Shown: positions 8,854 to 18,145 of the stretch, in pieces | Layout: the number at the start of each line of letters is the position of its first letter | How positions within the stretch are numbered: the stretch's first letter is position 1 | Program-made: the position numbers and the translations under genes | NCBI GenBank assembly: GCA_947625335.1 | Contig: CANQNY010000002.1 | Span: 1 to 57,813, forward strand | Reading direction: 5' to 3' | DNA: 57,813 nucleotides | From: an uncultured Clostridia bacterium | Lineage (GTDB): Bacteria > Bacillota > Clostridia > Oscillospirales > Ruminococcaceae | Notes under the pieces: generated by a model | What the model saw: the letters and a program-made list of their open reading frames with translations, nothing else | The model's database searches: none | What the model was told of the DNA's origin: nothing

Positions 8854-9819
8854 TTAGAAATTGATTTCGTTGCAGATTTTATAGCGGCGTTCATTAAACG
8901 GTTTCTTCATGGAAAGTGCCTCTTGAATATCAACATCGTACACCTTGCCGTCCTTGTAGCCTACAACGCGGTTTCCGATGCCCTTTTCAAGAAGTTCAAC
9001 CGCATAATAGCCCATCTCGGACGCCATTACCCTGTCGCGGACCGTCGGCGAGCCGCCGCGCTGAACATGCCCGAACACAGTAGCCCTCGACTCAATGCCG
9101 GTAGCCTCCTGTATTTCCTTAGCGATCTTATCAACGCCGCCAACGCCCTCGGCAACCACTATTATAAACTGCTTTTTGCCCATAGCGCGGACTTCCTTAA
9201 TACGGGAGATAATCGCGTCCATGTCATGCGGCATTTCGGGCACGATAACCGCGGTCGCTCCGCAGGCAAGTCCCGTCGACAGCGCGATATGACCCGCGTG
9301 TCTGCCCATAACCTCGACAACCGCGCATCTCTCGTGAGACTGGCTTGTATCGCGGATTTTGTCTATCATCTCGACAACCGTATTCATCGCGGTGTCGTAG
9401 CCTACCGTATACTCGGAGCATTGAATATCGTTATCGATAGTGCCGGGAATGCCGATACACGGAACGCCCGCCCTCGACAAATCAGCCGCGCCCCTGAATG
9501 TGCCGTCGCCGCCTATCGTGACAATACCGCACATATTTTCGCGCTCGCAAATCTCCTTTGCGCGCATGATGTTCTCCCACTCCTTGAACTCGGGACATCT
9601 TGCGGTGTAAATCATCGTGCCGCCGCGCTGGATAATATCGGAAACAGAACCCCTCGTAAGCGTTCTGAACTCGCTGTTGAGAAGTCCGTTGTACCCGCGC
9701 AGAATTCCGACAACCTCAAATCCCTTGTAAATAGCGGTTCTGGTCACGGCTCTTACCGCCGCGTTCATTCCGGGAGCGTCGCCTCCGCTTGTCAATACGC
9801 CGATTTTCTTTTTTTCCAT
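8854..9819 (-). CDS. pfkA: ATP-dependent 6-phosphofructokinase (start at MEKKKIGVLTSGGD)
   Basis: GVLTSGGDAPGMNAAVRAVTR; GGDGTFRGA; GIPGTIDNDI; VMGRHAGH; FGHVQRGGSPTVRDR. Confidence 0.97.
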   Translation of the reverse strand: MEKKKIGVLTSGGDAPGMNAAVRAVTRTAIYKGFEVVGILRGYNGLLNSEFRTLTRGSVSDIIQRGGTMIYTARCPEFKEWENIMRAKEICERENMCGIVTIGGDGTFRGAADLSRAGVPCIGIPGTIDNDIQCSEYTVGYDTAMNTVVEMIDKIRDTSQSHERCAVVEVMGRHAGHIALSTGLACGATAVIVPEMPHDMDAIISRIKEVRAMGKKQFIIVVAEGVGGVDKIAKEIQEATGIESRATVFGHVQRGGSPTVRDRVMASEMGYYAVELLEKGIGNRVVGYKDGKVYDVDIQEALSMKKPFNERRYKICNEINF

Positions 9820-10059
9820 AATAGTCGCCTCCAAAAAGATTATGTTTGGCAAAATGGGGAGCCCAAAAGCGCGGATTTTACTCAAACGCGCATTTTTCGT
9901 CCTTGCCCGCCCCTTATCTCTAATAACTATTTTACTACAAAAGCACTTATTTCGTCAAGCGATTTTTTAAAACTTACACGATTACACAAAAAATAATAGT
10001 GCTTTTGAACAAATTTCCGCAAAAATCCCCGAAAAATATGTGCAAATTTGTCCGTAAAA

Positions 10060-10092
10060 AACAAAACAGGCTCAAGAAACCCCTTGAGCCTG
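10060..10092 (-). terminator. Rho-independent terminator after rpmF
   Basis: Stem caggctcaag/cttgagcctg (10067-10092) followed on minus strand by T-rich run. Confidence 0.8.
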
Positions 10093-10118
10093 TATGTCTT
10101 CATATCCGTACAACAAAA

Positions 10119-10304
10119 TCAGTCAGCCTCTTTAACAACGACTGCCTTATCCTTGTAATAACCGCAATTTCCGCAAACTCTGTGCGCGAGTTTAAGCTCG
10201 CCGCAGTTTTTGCAGCGCGAGAAAGCGGGCGCGGAGATCTTCCACACCGCGGAACGTCTCTTATCACGTCTTGCACGGGATACTTTTCTCTTAGGAACTG
10301 CCAT
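10119..10304 (-). CDS. rpmF: 50S ribosomal protein L32
   Basis: MAVPKRKVSRARRDKRRSAVWK...CKNCGELKLAHRVCGNCGYYK. Confidence 0.97.
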   Translation of the reverse strand: MAVPKRKVSRARRDKRRSAVWKISAPAFSRCKNCGELKLAHRVCGNCGYYKDKAVVVKEAD

Positions 10305-10321
10305 TATTGAAACCCCCTTTT

Positions 10322-10353
10322 AGAAGTAAGATATTTAGAAGTAAGAAGTAAGA
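10322..10353. repeat. Short purine-rich direct repeats (TTTAGAAGTAAGA type)
   Basis: agaagtaagatatttagaagtaagaagtaagat; same unit as in 8395-8511. Confidence 0.65.
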
Positions 10354-10472
10354 TCATTTAAGACGCAAACCGCCGACCTCTACACTTCTTAACGGAAAAA
10401 TCCTAGAAATTATTATACCACACCGCTCTGCCTTTGTCAAGGGGGTTTTTGAAAAAATTTCAAATTATCACA

Positions 10473-10874
10473 TCAAGCGAATTTCTTGACGCTTTCGGGA
10501 AGCTCGCTGTTATCCTCGGAAACCGTGAGAGTAACCGTGGTGGTGGGAGTAATACGCACCAGCTTGTCGAACATCTCGCCGAGCTTATCGTAATCCCTGC
10601 CCGTAATCTTAAGCGTAGCGTCCACGAAAATATCTGTGCAGTCGTGGTCGGACGAGAGAATTCCCGCAATAAAGCCGTAAAACGCGTCCATCCCCTCGAC
10701 AGCATAGTCCTCAATGTTTATCAGACGCACTTTATAGGTAATATCGGTGTTAAGCGAAGAACCTTTCTGGATAGCGACAACATTGCCCTTTGACTGCTTT
10801 TCAGCCTCGTGGATAGCGTCGATAAGGATCTTTGTCTTGCCCGAACCTCTTTTGCCCGTAATAATCTTAACCAT
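10473..10874 (-). CDS. P-loop ATP-binding protein, unknown function
   Basis: Walker A MVKIITGKRGSGKTKILIDAI; compact 133 aa ORF. Confidence 0.75.
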   Translation of the reverse strand: MVKIITGKRGSGKTKILIDAIHEAEKQSKGNVVAIQKGSSLNTDITYKVRLINIEDYAVEGMDAFYGFIAGILSSDHDCTDIFVDATLKITGRDYDKLGEMFDKLVRITPTTTVTLTVSEDNSELPESVKKFA

Positions 10875-10901
10875 AAAAAATTTCCTCCGTCTTAATTTAT
10901 T

Positions 10902-12242
10902 TTACAGCCCGAGTTTCTTTTCAAGAGCCGCTTTCTGTTCCTCATAGCCGGGTTTTCCGAGCAGAGCGAACATATTCTTCTTATAGCTTTCAACGCCGGG
11001 CTGATCGAACGGATTTACGCCCAGCATATAACCCGAAATCGCGCAGGCTTTCTCGAAGAAGTAGATCATATACCCCAGCTCGTATTCGTTAAGCTCGTCA
11101 GCCTCGACAACGATGTTCGGAACGCCGCCCTCGGTGTGCGCCAGAACCGTTCCCTCAAACGCCTTGCGGTTGACTACGGACATATTCTGATTAGACAGGA
11201 AATTCAGTCCGTCGATGTTGTTCGGGTCGTCCTTTACAAAGAGGTCTTTCTGCGGCTTTGCAAACTGAACCACCGTCTCAAACATAATCCTCGACCCATC
11301 CTGAACAAACTGCCCGAGCGAGTGAAGATCCGTCGAGAAAACCGCGCTTGACGGGTAAATGCCCTTGTTGTCCTTGCCCTCACTCTCGCCGTAGAGCTGT
11401 TTCCACCACTCAGCCATCATCTGGAACGCAGGCTCGTAGCTTATCAGCATCTCAACGCTCTTGCCCTTTTTATAAAGAAGCTGTCTGTAAGCGGCGTATT
11501 TATAGCAGTCGTTCTTTTCAAGGTCGCACACGCTGTATTCCCCGCGCGCGTCCGCCGCGCCTTTCATAAGCGCGTCGATATCGCACCCCGCGCAGGCAAT
11601 CGGCAGCAATCCCACCGCCGTAAGAACGGAAAATCTTCCGCCTACGTCGTCGGGGATAACAAACGTCTCATACCCCATTTTGTCGGAAAGCTCTTTAAGC
11701 GTTCCGCGCGCCTTGTCGGTCGTCGCGTAAATTCTGCCCTTTGCGCCCTCCTCGCCGTATTTTTCAACCAGCATATCGCGGAAAATTCTGAACGCCAGAG
11801 CGGGCTCGGTAGTCGTTCCCGACTTCGAGATGATATTCACCGAGAAATCGCGCCCCTCAACCAGCGAAATAATCTCGCTTAAATAAGTCGGACTTAAGCT
11901 GCACCCGACGAAATAGATGTCGGGAGTGTCCTTTTTAAGCTGATTATACAGCGGCGAACGCAAAGCCTCAATCGCCGCCCTCGCGCCGAGATACGAGCCG
12001 CCGATGCCGATAACGATAAGCACGTCGCTGTCGCTCTTTATCTTAGCGGCTGCCTTTTTTATGCGCTCAAACTCCGCCTTGTCGTAATTTACGGGAAGAT
12101 CGACCCAGCCCAGAAAATCGTTTCCGGGACCCTGTCTGCTTTCCAGCGTGTCGTGAGCGGCTTTTACCGCGGGAGCGATATTCGCAAGCTCGTGATCTCT
12201 CACAAAGCTTTTGAGATATCTGTCGCAAAGTTTAATGCCCAT
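10902..12242 (-). CDS. pgi: Glucose-6-phosphate isomerase
   Basis: [57 protein letters not shown]. Confidence 0.97.
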   Translation of the reverse strand: MGIKLCDRYLKSFVRDHELANIAPAVKAAHDTLESRQGPGNDFLGWVDLPVNYDKAEFERIKKAAAKIKSDSDVLIVIGIGGSYLGARAAIEALRSPLYNQLKKDTPDIYFVGCSLSPTYLSEIISLVEGRDFSVNIISKSGTTTEPALAFRIFRDMLVEKYGEEGAKGRIYATTDKARGTLKELSDKMGYETFVIPDDVGGRFSVLTAVGLLPIACAGCDIDALMKGAADARGEYSVCDLEKNDCYKYAAYRQLLYKKGKSVEMLISYEPAFQMMAEWWKQLYGESEGKDNKGIYPSSAVFSTDLHSLGQFVQDGSRIMFETVVQFAKPQKDLFVKDDPNNIDGLNFLSNQNMSVVNRKAFEGTVLAHTEGGVPNIVVEADELNEYELGYMIYFFEKACAISGYMLGVNPFDQPGVESYKKNMFALLGKPGYEEQKAALEKKLGL

Positions 12243-12391
12243 AGAATTATCCTCCTTGAAAGTATTCGGATCACCATAATCTTATTATATATCAATTTCT
12301 TCCTTTTTGCAAGAAGTTTTGAAACAACCTGACGTTTTTGGAGAATTATTACTATTTCAACCGAACATTTTTATGCAACTTGTACAAAACT

Positions 12392-13345
12392 CTAATGCGC
12401 GGGAACAGCCGTGATATTTCCGTCCCCCGAAAAAACAACGGCGGTATCTTCGGGTGGGGAGCCCGTTTCGGGGAGAACCGTTTCGGCGAACTCCCGAAAC
12501 GCCAGCCACTCGCGCATACGGTCGAGGGTTTCGGGCGTAGAGGCGGTTCTGCTGTCGTTTTTATGGGTAATTTTTACAGTTCCGCCGTGAATTACAAGCC
12601 TGCTTGCCAGCGCGAACGCCTTATCGCAGCAAACGGGCAGAGCGTTTTCCGAAATGTAGAGATTTGTCGACGCGCTGCCGTTGCTTTCGTCCATTCGCAC
12701 CATAAGTTTCCCTTTTTTCGCGGAGAGCTTGTAATTCACGCGGCGCGGAGAGTCCCCCGGAACGTATTCGCGGTGTTCGTACCCCGGCATACCGCCCTGC
12801 CGTACCGAAACGCCCTCCTCGGTTTCTTCCTCCTCCGAGGGGAGCATATTCGGCGGGACTTCCGGTCCGTCGTATTCGATAATTTTCGGCAGAACAGCCA
12901 TCTGCGCGGTCTGATCGGTCAAAACCGACAGCCGCAGATCCCCCATAAAATCGCTTACGTAAACGCGGTTCATTTTAACGACGTTAAGCCCGCTGTGCGA
13001 CGCGCGAAACTGCCCCGTCACCGTCACGCTTTTGCGAAACAACAGCGAAGTTCTCAGGTGAATGGGATTTTGCGCCTCTATGCAGATTTCAACAAAAGGA
13101 ATAAAGCAAAATCCGTTCTTTTTAAGCGTGACTTCAAACTCGACATTTTTCCCGTTTTCGACAATTCCCGAAAGGCTGTGGAGGGTTGCGGAAAAACGCC
13201 TTTTCGACAGCAAAAGCACGGCTATTGACAGAACGTTCGCGCCGACCAGAACGTACAACAGCACGCTGCCTATTTCGCCGTTTATAAACAGCATAAAAAT
13301 CAACGCGAAAATTGCCGCCTGTATATAACCCGAAATATGCGTCAT
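12392..13345 (-). CDS. DUF58 domain-containing protein
   Basis: YVPGDSPRRVNYKLSAKKGKLMVRMDE typical DUF58 motif; overlaps upstream transglutaminase gene by 4 nt. Confidence 0.82.
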   Translation of the reverse strand: MTHISGYIQAAIFALIFMLFINGEIGSVLLYVLVGANVLSIAVLLLSKRRFSATLHSLSGIVENGKNVEFEVTLKKNGFCFIPFVEICIEAQNPIHLRTSLLFRKSVTVTGQFRASHSGLNVVKMNRVYVSDFMGDLRLSVLTDQTAQMAVLPKIIEYDGPEVPPNMLPSEEEETEEGVSVRQGGMPGYEHREYVPGDSPRRVNYKLSAKKGKLMVRMDESNGSASTNLYISENALPVCCDKAFALASRLVIHGGTVKITHKNDSRTASTPETLDRMREWLAFREFAETVLPETGSPPEDTAVVFSGDGNITAVPAH

Positions 13346-15492
13346 TTATCCATACTCCTCTTCATACGTCGGATAGCCTTGTACTCGCGGTACAACGCCC
13401 ATTCGTCGGTGTCGGGGCTGCCGCCGCCGTAAAACAGCTCGTTTGCGGCAGAGGTTATCTCCTCCGCCTCGCGCTCCAGCCGCAAGGACCTCGCCACAAT
13501 ATCCCGAACTTCCTCGGCGGTCGCGCTTTCAGGAGGAATATCGGGTATTTTGCAGACGAGTTTTCTGGTTCTGAGATACACGGCTTTTATGCGGCTGTTT
13601 TTGCCCATAAACCTAAATCTCACCGCAAAAACAAGCTCCGACAGCTGTCTGCGGAAAATAATGCAGGGTACTGCGATAACCGCTGCCGCCAAAAACACGA
13701 AGAAAAGCGCGGTTTGCAGGCGGTCGGCGGCGTCCTCGGTACGCGCGTATTTTGTGCCGTCAATTTCTATCCAGCCGCAGCCCTCTATATAAGCGGTCGC
13801 GTAGGCGTGCGCTTCGGCGGGAGTTACGACGTATCTGCCGTTTATATCGCGGGAATCCTCTTTTAACACAAACCCCTCGGTATACCTCGCGGGAATTCCC
13901 GCCGCCCGCAAAAGCAGCGTAGACGCCGTCGAGAAGTCGGTACATATCCCGCGGCGGCTGTCAAACAGGAAATATTCCGCGGTGGACTCCGCAGGGACGA
14001 AATCCAGATCGTACACAAAATCCGCCGTCCCGAACCAGCTTTCAATTGCGCGCGCCTTGTCGTAATCGTTTGTAAGACCCGCCGTAATTTCCTGCGCCAG
14101 AGCCTTTACGCTGTCGGGAACGCCGCTGTCGCCGCCCGTATCGGCATAATACCGCCGCGCGGCGTCGTTTTCTTCGACAATGGCAGAATACATTTCATAG
14201 CTTATCGCGCCTTCTTCGTAAGCCTTGTCGAGAATTTCTTCAAGCTCTCCGCTTTCAGCAAGCTGCGCCAACCCCTCGCAGGGGCTTTCCGCATAATACC
14301 GCAGAACGTAGGACGCGTTTTTTTCCATATCTTCGCTGACAAACATCTCGTCTTTCGGCGTGCGGTAAATTTTCCCGTCAAAGCCGCTAATGCTCGCGCC
14401 GAACGTGTTATTCGGGTGCATTACAACCGAGGTTTCGTTGCCCTCGGTAATGCGGATTGTCATCTGCGTGGTTCTGAACTCCCCGCTTTCGAGAGCCTCT
14501 ATCTTGTCGCGGTATTCCGAAAGCTTTCCCTCGGAAACAGCGGTTTTAAGCTGTCTTACAAGAAACTGCGAACTTAACATTCGCCGCTTGCTTTCCCAAG
14601 CCCCCGTCCCCGTGGAATAATCCTCAAGATACGTCCAGCCGTCCTCGCCGTTATACACGTCGTAAGACCACCTTGAAACGTTTTGCGGATAGTCCGTCAG
14701 CGCGTAAAACAGCGTATCGTTCGACGGCGTGTTGTTTCCGCGGTTTGGAACGGAATTTTCCGCAAAATTGGTCAAAGCCTGCCTGCCGTAATACGACGTT
14801 CTCCCTCTGAAAATGGTGTCTGTATAACCCGAATACGGGGTATTGCTCATCTTTGGGAGAATTATAAGCAGCACCGCCGCCAAAACGCCAAGCGCGGCAA
14901 ACATTGACAGCCGCTCACGGCGGGCGTTTTTATCGTCGAAATATGTAACCTCGCCGGGGTATTCAGCCCTTGACAGCCCGAAAGCCGCCGTAAGATACCC
15001 CGCCGCAAGGAAAATGATTATCCCTGCGGGCAGCCCGCCCAGCGTTCTCGCGCCGAGAATAAGCGGAATATACGCCGTAAGCAGCAAAAATCCCGGACGC
15101 GGAAGGTTTACCGAGAAATAATAGCCCGTAAACCCGATTATCATCGAAAACAGCAATATCGCCGCCCCCGCGTAGTACACGTTAAAGAAATTCGACGTTG
15201 TAAAGATGAATTCCAAAAACGACGGCGAATAATACGGATTTCCGATAATGCTGCAAACGGCGTTCACCAGCAAAAACAGCAGCACAAACGCCAGCAGCGA
15301 AAAAAACTTATGTTTCCGCAGCTTATAAAACAGCATAAATATCCCGAACGACACCGCCGTCATTATGACGCTGCACACAAAAACGTGACTTCTGCACAAA
15401 ACGTACATAAGCGCGGTGCTTTGCGCGCACAAATACACAAATGACGTAAGTATCTCCGCTTTGTTGAATGACGGTTTGATTTTTCTCTTCAT
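13342..15492 (-). CDS. Transglutaminase-like domain membrane protein
   Basis: Multi-TM N-terminus; GICTDFSTASTLLLRAAGIPARYTEGFVL ... EAHAYATAYIEGCGWIEIDGT. Confidence 0.88.
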   Translation of the reverse strand: MKRKIKPSFNKAEILTSFVYLCAQSTALMYVLCRSHVFVCSVIMTAVSFGIFMLFYKLRKHKFFSLLAFVLLFLLVNAVCSIIGNPYYSPSFLEFIFTTSNFFNVYYAGAAILLFSMIIGFTGYYFSVNLPRPGFLLLTAYIPLILGARTLGGLPAGIIIFLAAGYLTAAFGLSRAEYPGEVTYFDDKNARRERLSMFAALGVLAAVLLIILPKMSNTPYSGYTDTIFRGRTSYYGRQALTNFAENSVPNRGNNTPSNDTLFYALTDYPQNVSRWSYDVYNGEDGWTYLEDYSTGTGAWESKRRMLSSQFLVRQLKTAVSEGKLSEYRDKIEALESGEFRTTQMTIRITEGNETSVVMHPNNTFGASISGFDGKIYRTPKDEMFVSEDMEKNASYVLRYYAESPCEGLAQLAESGELEEILDKAYEEGAISYEMYSAIVEENDAARRYYADTGGDSGVPDSVKALAQEITAGLTNDYDKARAIESWFGTADFVYDLDFVPAESTAEYFLFDSRRGICTDFSTASTLLLRAAGIPARYTEGFVLKEDSRDINGRYVVTPAEAHAYATAYIEGCGWIEIDGTKYARTEDAADRLQTALFFVFLAAAVIAVPCIIFRRQLSELVFAVRFRFMGKNSRIKAVYLRTRKLVCKIPDIPPESATAEEVRDIVARSLRLEREAEEITSAANELFYGGGSPDTDEWALYREYKAIRRMKRSMDK

Positions 15493-15514
15493 TATAAAAC
15501 GCTTTCGGTACACA

Positions 15515-16627
15515 TTAAAAATACGAATAAAGCCTGCACATCATCATGCCGTTGTAGAGCTTGCGGTTTTTCACACATTTCTGCCCGAAAATACTCTCAA
15601 ACTCCTTGTCGGGAGTGATAACGAAAAGAGAGCTATCCCTGAGCGGCAAAAGCCTCTCGCCCATTGCGCGGTAAAGCTCCCTTGCCTCGGAAATTTCCAG
15701 CATACGCTCGCCGTAGGGCGGGTTTGTGATGAATTTGCACTTATCCTGCGGCTTTTCAAAATCGCGTATATCGCGCTTTTCGGCGCGGATATATTTCTCC
15801 ACTCCCGCGCGTTTGGCGTTTTCGAGGGTCAGTTTTACACATTCCCCGTCTATATCGTAACCCCGCGCGGCAAATTCCCCGTCCGTAACGATTTTCGAGC
15901 GCGCCTCCTCGCGGGCGGCTTTCCATGCGCTTTCGGGGAGGAATTTCATATGTTCCCCGGCAAAATGCCTTGAAAGCCCGGGAGCAATGTTTAAAGCCTT
16001 GAAAACGGACTCTATAAGGATAGTTCCCGAACCGCAAAACGGATCGACAACCGAGTCTCCCGCCCGCACTCTCGCAATATCGACAATTCCCGCCGCAAGC
16101 GTCTCGCGAATGGGCGCGGCGTTGCTTTCGGGGCGATAACCGCGCTTGTGAAGTCCGTTTCCCGAAGTGTCAAGCATAAGGGTCAACTCGTTTTTCATAA
16201 TCGAGAACCTTATCTTGCAAATTTTCCCGTCCTCGGGCAGAACGTTTACGCCGTATGCTTTCCCGAGATTTACCGCCATGGCTTTTTTAATCATCTTCTG
16301 GCAGGCGGGAACGCTTGAAAGCTTGGAATTCAGCGTATGACCGCTGTTCGGGAACGCGTCGTTTTTCCCGATAAACTCCGACAGCGGGAGTTTCAGAATA
16401 CTGTCAAAAAGCTCATCGAAACTCTCCGCGCGAAATCTTCCCAACACAACGCAAACTCTCTCCGCAACCGACAGCGAAATATTCGCCGCAGCGCAGACCC
16501 TCGCGTCCCCCGAAAAGAACACCCGCCCGTCGTTTACTTCAACGTTTTCGCCGCCTATGCGTTTTATCTCGAAGGACAGCGTTTTTTCCAGCCCGAAATG
16601 GCACGGAGCGACAAAATTATACTTCAT
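15515..16627 (-). CDS. THUMP-domain class I SAM-dependent RNA methyltransferase (start at MKYNFVAPC)
   Basis: RPESNAAPIRETLAAGIVDIARVRAGDSVVDPFCGSGTILIE and TNPPYGERM. Confidence 0.92.
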   Translation of the reverse strand: MKYNFVAPCHFGLEKTLSFEIKRIGGENVEVNDGRVFFSGDARVCAAANISLSVAERVCVVLGRFRAESFDELFDSILKLPLSEFIGKNDAFPNSGHTLNSKLSSVPACQKMIKKAMAVNLGKAYGVNVLPEDGKICKIRFSIMKNELTLMLDTSGNGLHKRGYRPESNAAPIRETLAAGIVDIARVRAGDSVVDPFCGSGTILIESVFKALNIAPGLSRHFAGEHMKFLPESAWKAAREEARSKIVTDGEFAARGYDIDGECVKLTLENAKRAGVEKYIRAEKRDIRDFEKPQDKCKFITNPPYGERMLEISEARELYRAMGERLLPLRDSSLFVITPDKEFESIFGQKCVKNRKLYNGMMMCRLYSYF

Positions 16628-16628
16628 C

Positions 16629-17906
16629 TTACCTCTTGCCCAAAGCCCTCGCGCCGATGTCTTTTCTGTAGTGAGCCTTTTCAAAGGAAATTTTTTCCAC
16701 GGCGTTATATGCGGAATTTAAAGCCTTTTCGAGAGTTTCCCCGGTGCAGGTAACGCCCAGCACGCGCCCGCCCGACGTGAGATATTTCCCGTTTTCGAGC
16801 TTTGTTCCCGCGTGATAAACGAAAGCGTCGGGGCATTGACCGTTATCGTCAAGACCCGAAATTTCTTTCCCTGTTTCGTACTTTTCGGGATAGCCTCCCG
16901 ACGCCATTACAACGCACGCGCAGGAACTTTTACTCCACTTGATGTCGAGAGCGTCAAGCCGCTCGTCCCAAATTGCCTCCATAACATCCACAAGGTCGGT
17001 TTCAAGCAGCGGCAAAACAACCTGCGTTTCGGGGTCGCCGAAACGGCAGTTGTACTCGACGACTTTCGCGCCGTTTTTCGTCAGCATAAGCCCGAAGTAC
17101 AAGCACCCCTTAAACGGTCTGCCCTCCGCGTTCATAGCGGCAACGGTGGGCTTGAATATCTTCTCCATACACTCCGCGGCGATTTCGGGCGTATACAGCG
17201 GGTTCGGCGCGACAGTTCCCATGCCGCCCGTATTTAAACCCTCGTCGCCGTCGTTTGCGCGCTTGTGATCCATAGAGGATACCATAGGCTTTATGGTCTT
17301 GCCGTCCGTAAACGCCAGAACCGTTACCTCATTTCCCTCCATAAATTCCTCGATAACGATTTCCGAACCGCTCTTGCCGAATTTTCCGTCCACCAGCATA
17401 GAATGAACGGCAGCTTTCGCCTCGTCAAAATCTTTCGCGATAATAACGCCCTTTCCGAGAGCCAAACCGTCCGCTTTGATTACCGCGGGATATGAATTCT
17501 GCTTTTTTATGTATTCGACAGCTTTTTCCTCGTCGGTAAACGTCTCGTAAGCCGCCGTGGGAATGTTGTATTTTTTCATAAGGGACTTTGAAAACGCCTT
17601 GCTGCCCTCGAGAATTGCAGCGTTTGCGCGCGGTCCGAACGTTTTAAAGCCCTCGGCGTTCAGTTTGTCAACCATTCCCATAACAAGCGGGTCGTCGGGA
17701 GCCACAAAGACATAATCGGGGCGAAGCCTTTTCGCAAGCTCGACAATGCCGTCAATATCCGTAGCCTTTACGGGAAAACACTCCGCAAGCGCGGAAATGC
17801 CGCCGTTTCCCGGCGCGCAGTACAGTTTTTCGACCTTGGGGGATTTTTTCAGAGCCGCCGCTATCGCGTGTTCGCGTCCGCCGCCGCCCACTATCAGAAT
17901 GTTCAT
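16629..17906 (-). CDS. purD: Phosphoribosylamine-glycine ligase (start at MNILIVGGGG)
   Basis: MNILIVGGGGREHAIA; GGMGTVAPNPLYTPEI; EYNCRFGDPETQVVLPLL. Confidence 0.97.
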   Translation of the reverse strand: MNILIVGGGGREHAIAAALKKSPKVEKLYCAPGNGGISALAECFPVKATDIDGIVELAKRLRPDYVFVAPDDPLVMGMVDKLNAEGFKTFGPRANAAILEGSKAFSKSLMKKYNIPTAAYETFTDEEKAVEYIKKQNSYPAVIKADGLALGKGVIIAKDFDEAKAAVHSMLVDGKFGKSGSEIVIEEFMEGNEVTVLAFTDGKTIKPMVSSMDHKRANDGDEGLNTGGMGTVAPNPLYTPEIAAECMEKIFKPTVAAMNAEGRPFKGCLYFGLMLTKNGAKVVEYNCRFGDPETQVVLPLLETDLVDVMEAIWDERLDALDIKWSKSSCACVVMASGGYPEKYETGKEISGLDDNGQCPDAFVYHAGTKLENGKYLTSGGRVLGVTCTGETLEKALNSAYNAVEKISFEKAHYRKDIGARALGKR

Positions 17907-18145
17907 AATCTTTCTCCTTGTGTAAATTCGCTTAATAAGGCATTTTGCCATACACATTTATTATACACTATTCGCAGACAGATTTCAAGAGATTTTCACC
18001 GTGCGAAAGCTTGCTCGGCAAATTTCACAAATTCAACACAAAAAATTTGTGCAAAAGACCGCCCTTGTTTTTCGGGAAGATTATGGTATAATTATAGGGA
18101 GAACGCGTAAATTTACGGTAAAAACTGTTTTAAAGGAGTAATTAT

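Noticed and set aside
8806-9996. 396 aa plus-strand ORF
   Set aside because: Shadow ORF opposite pfkA.
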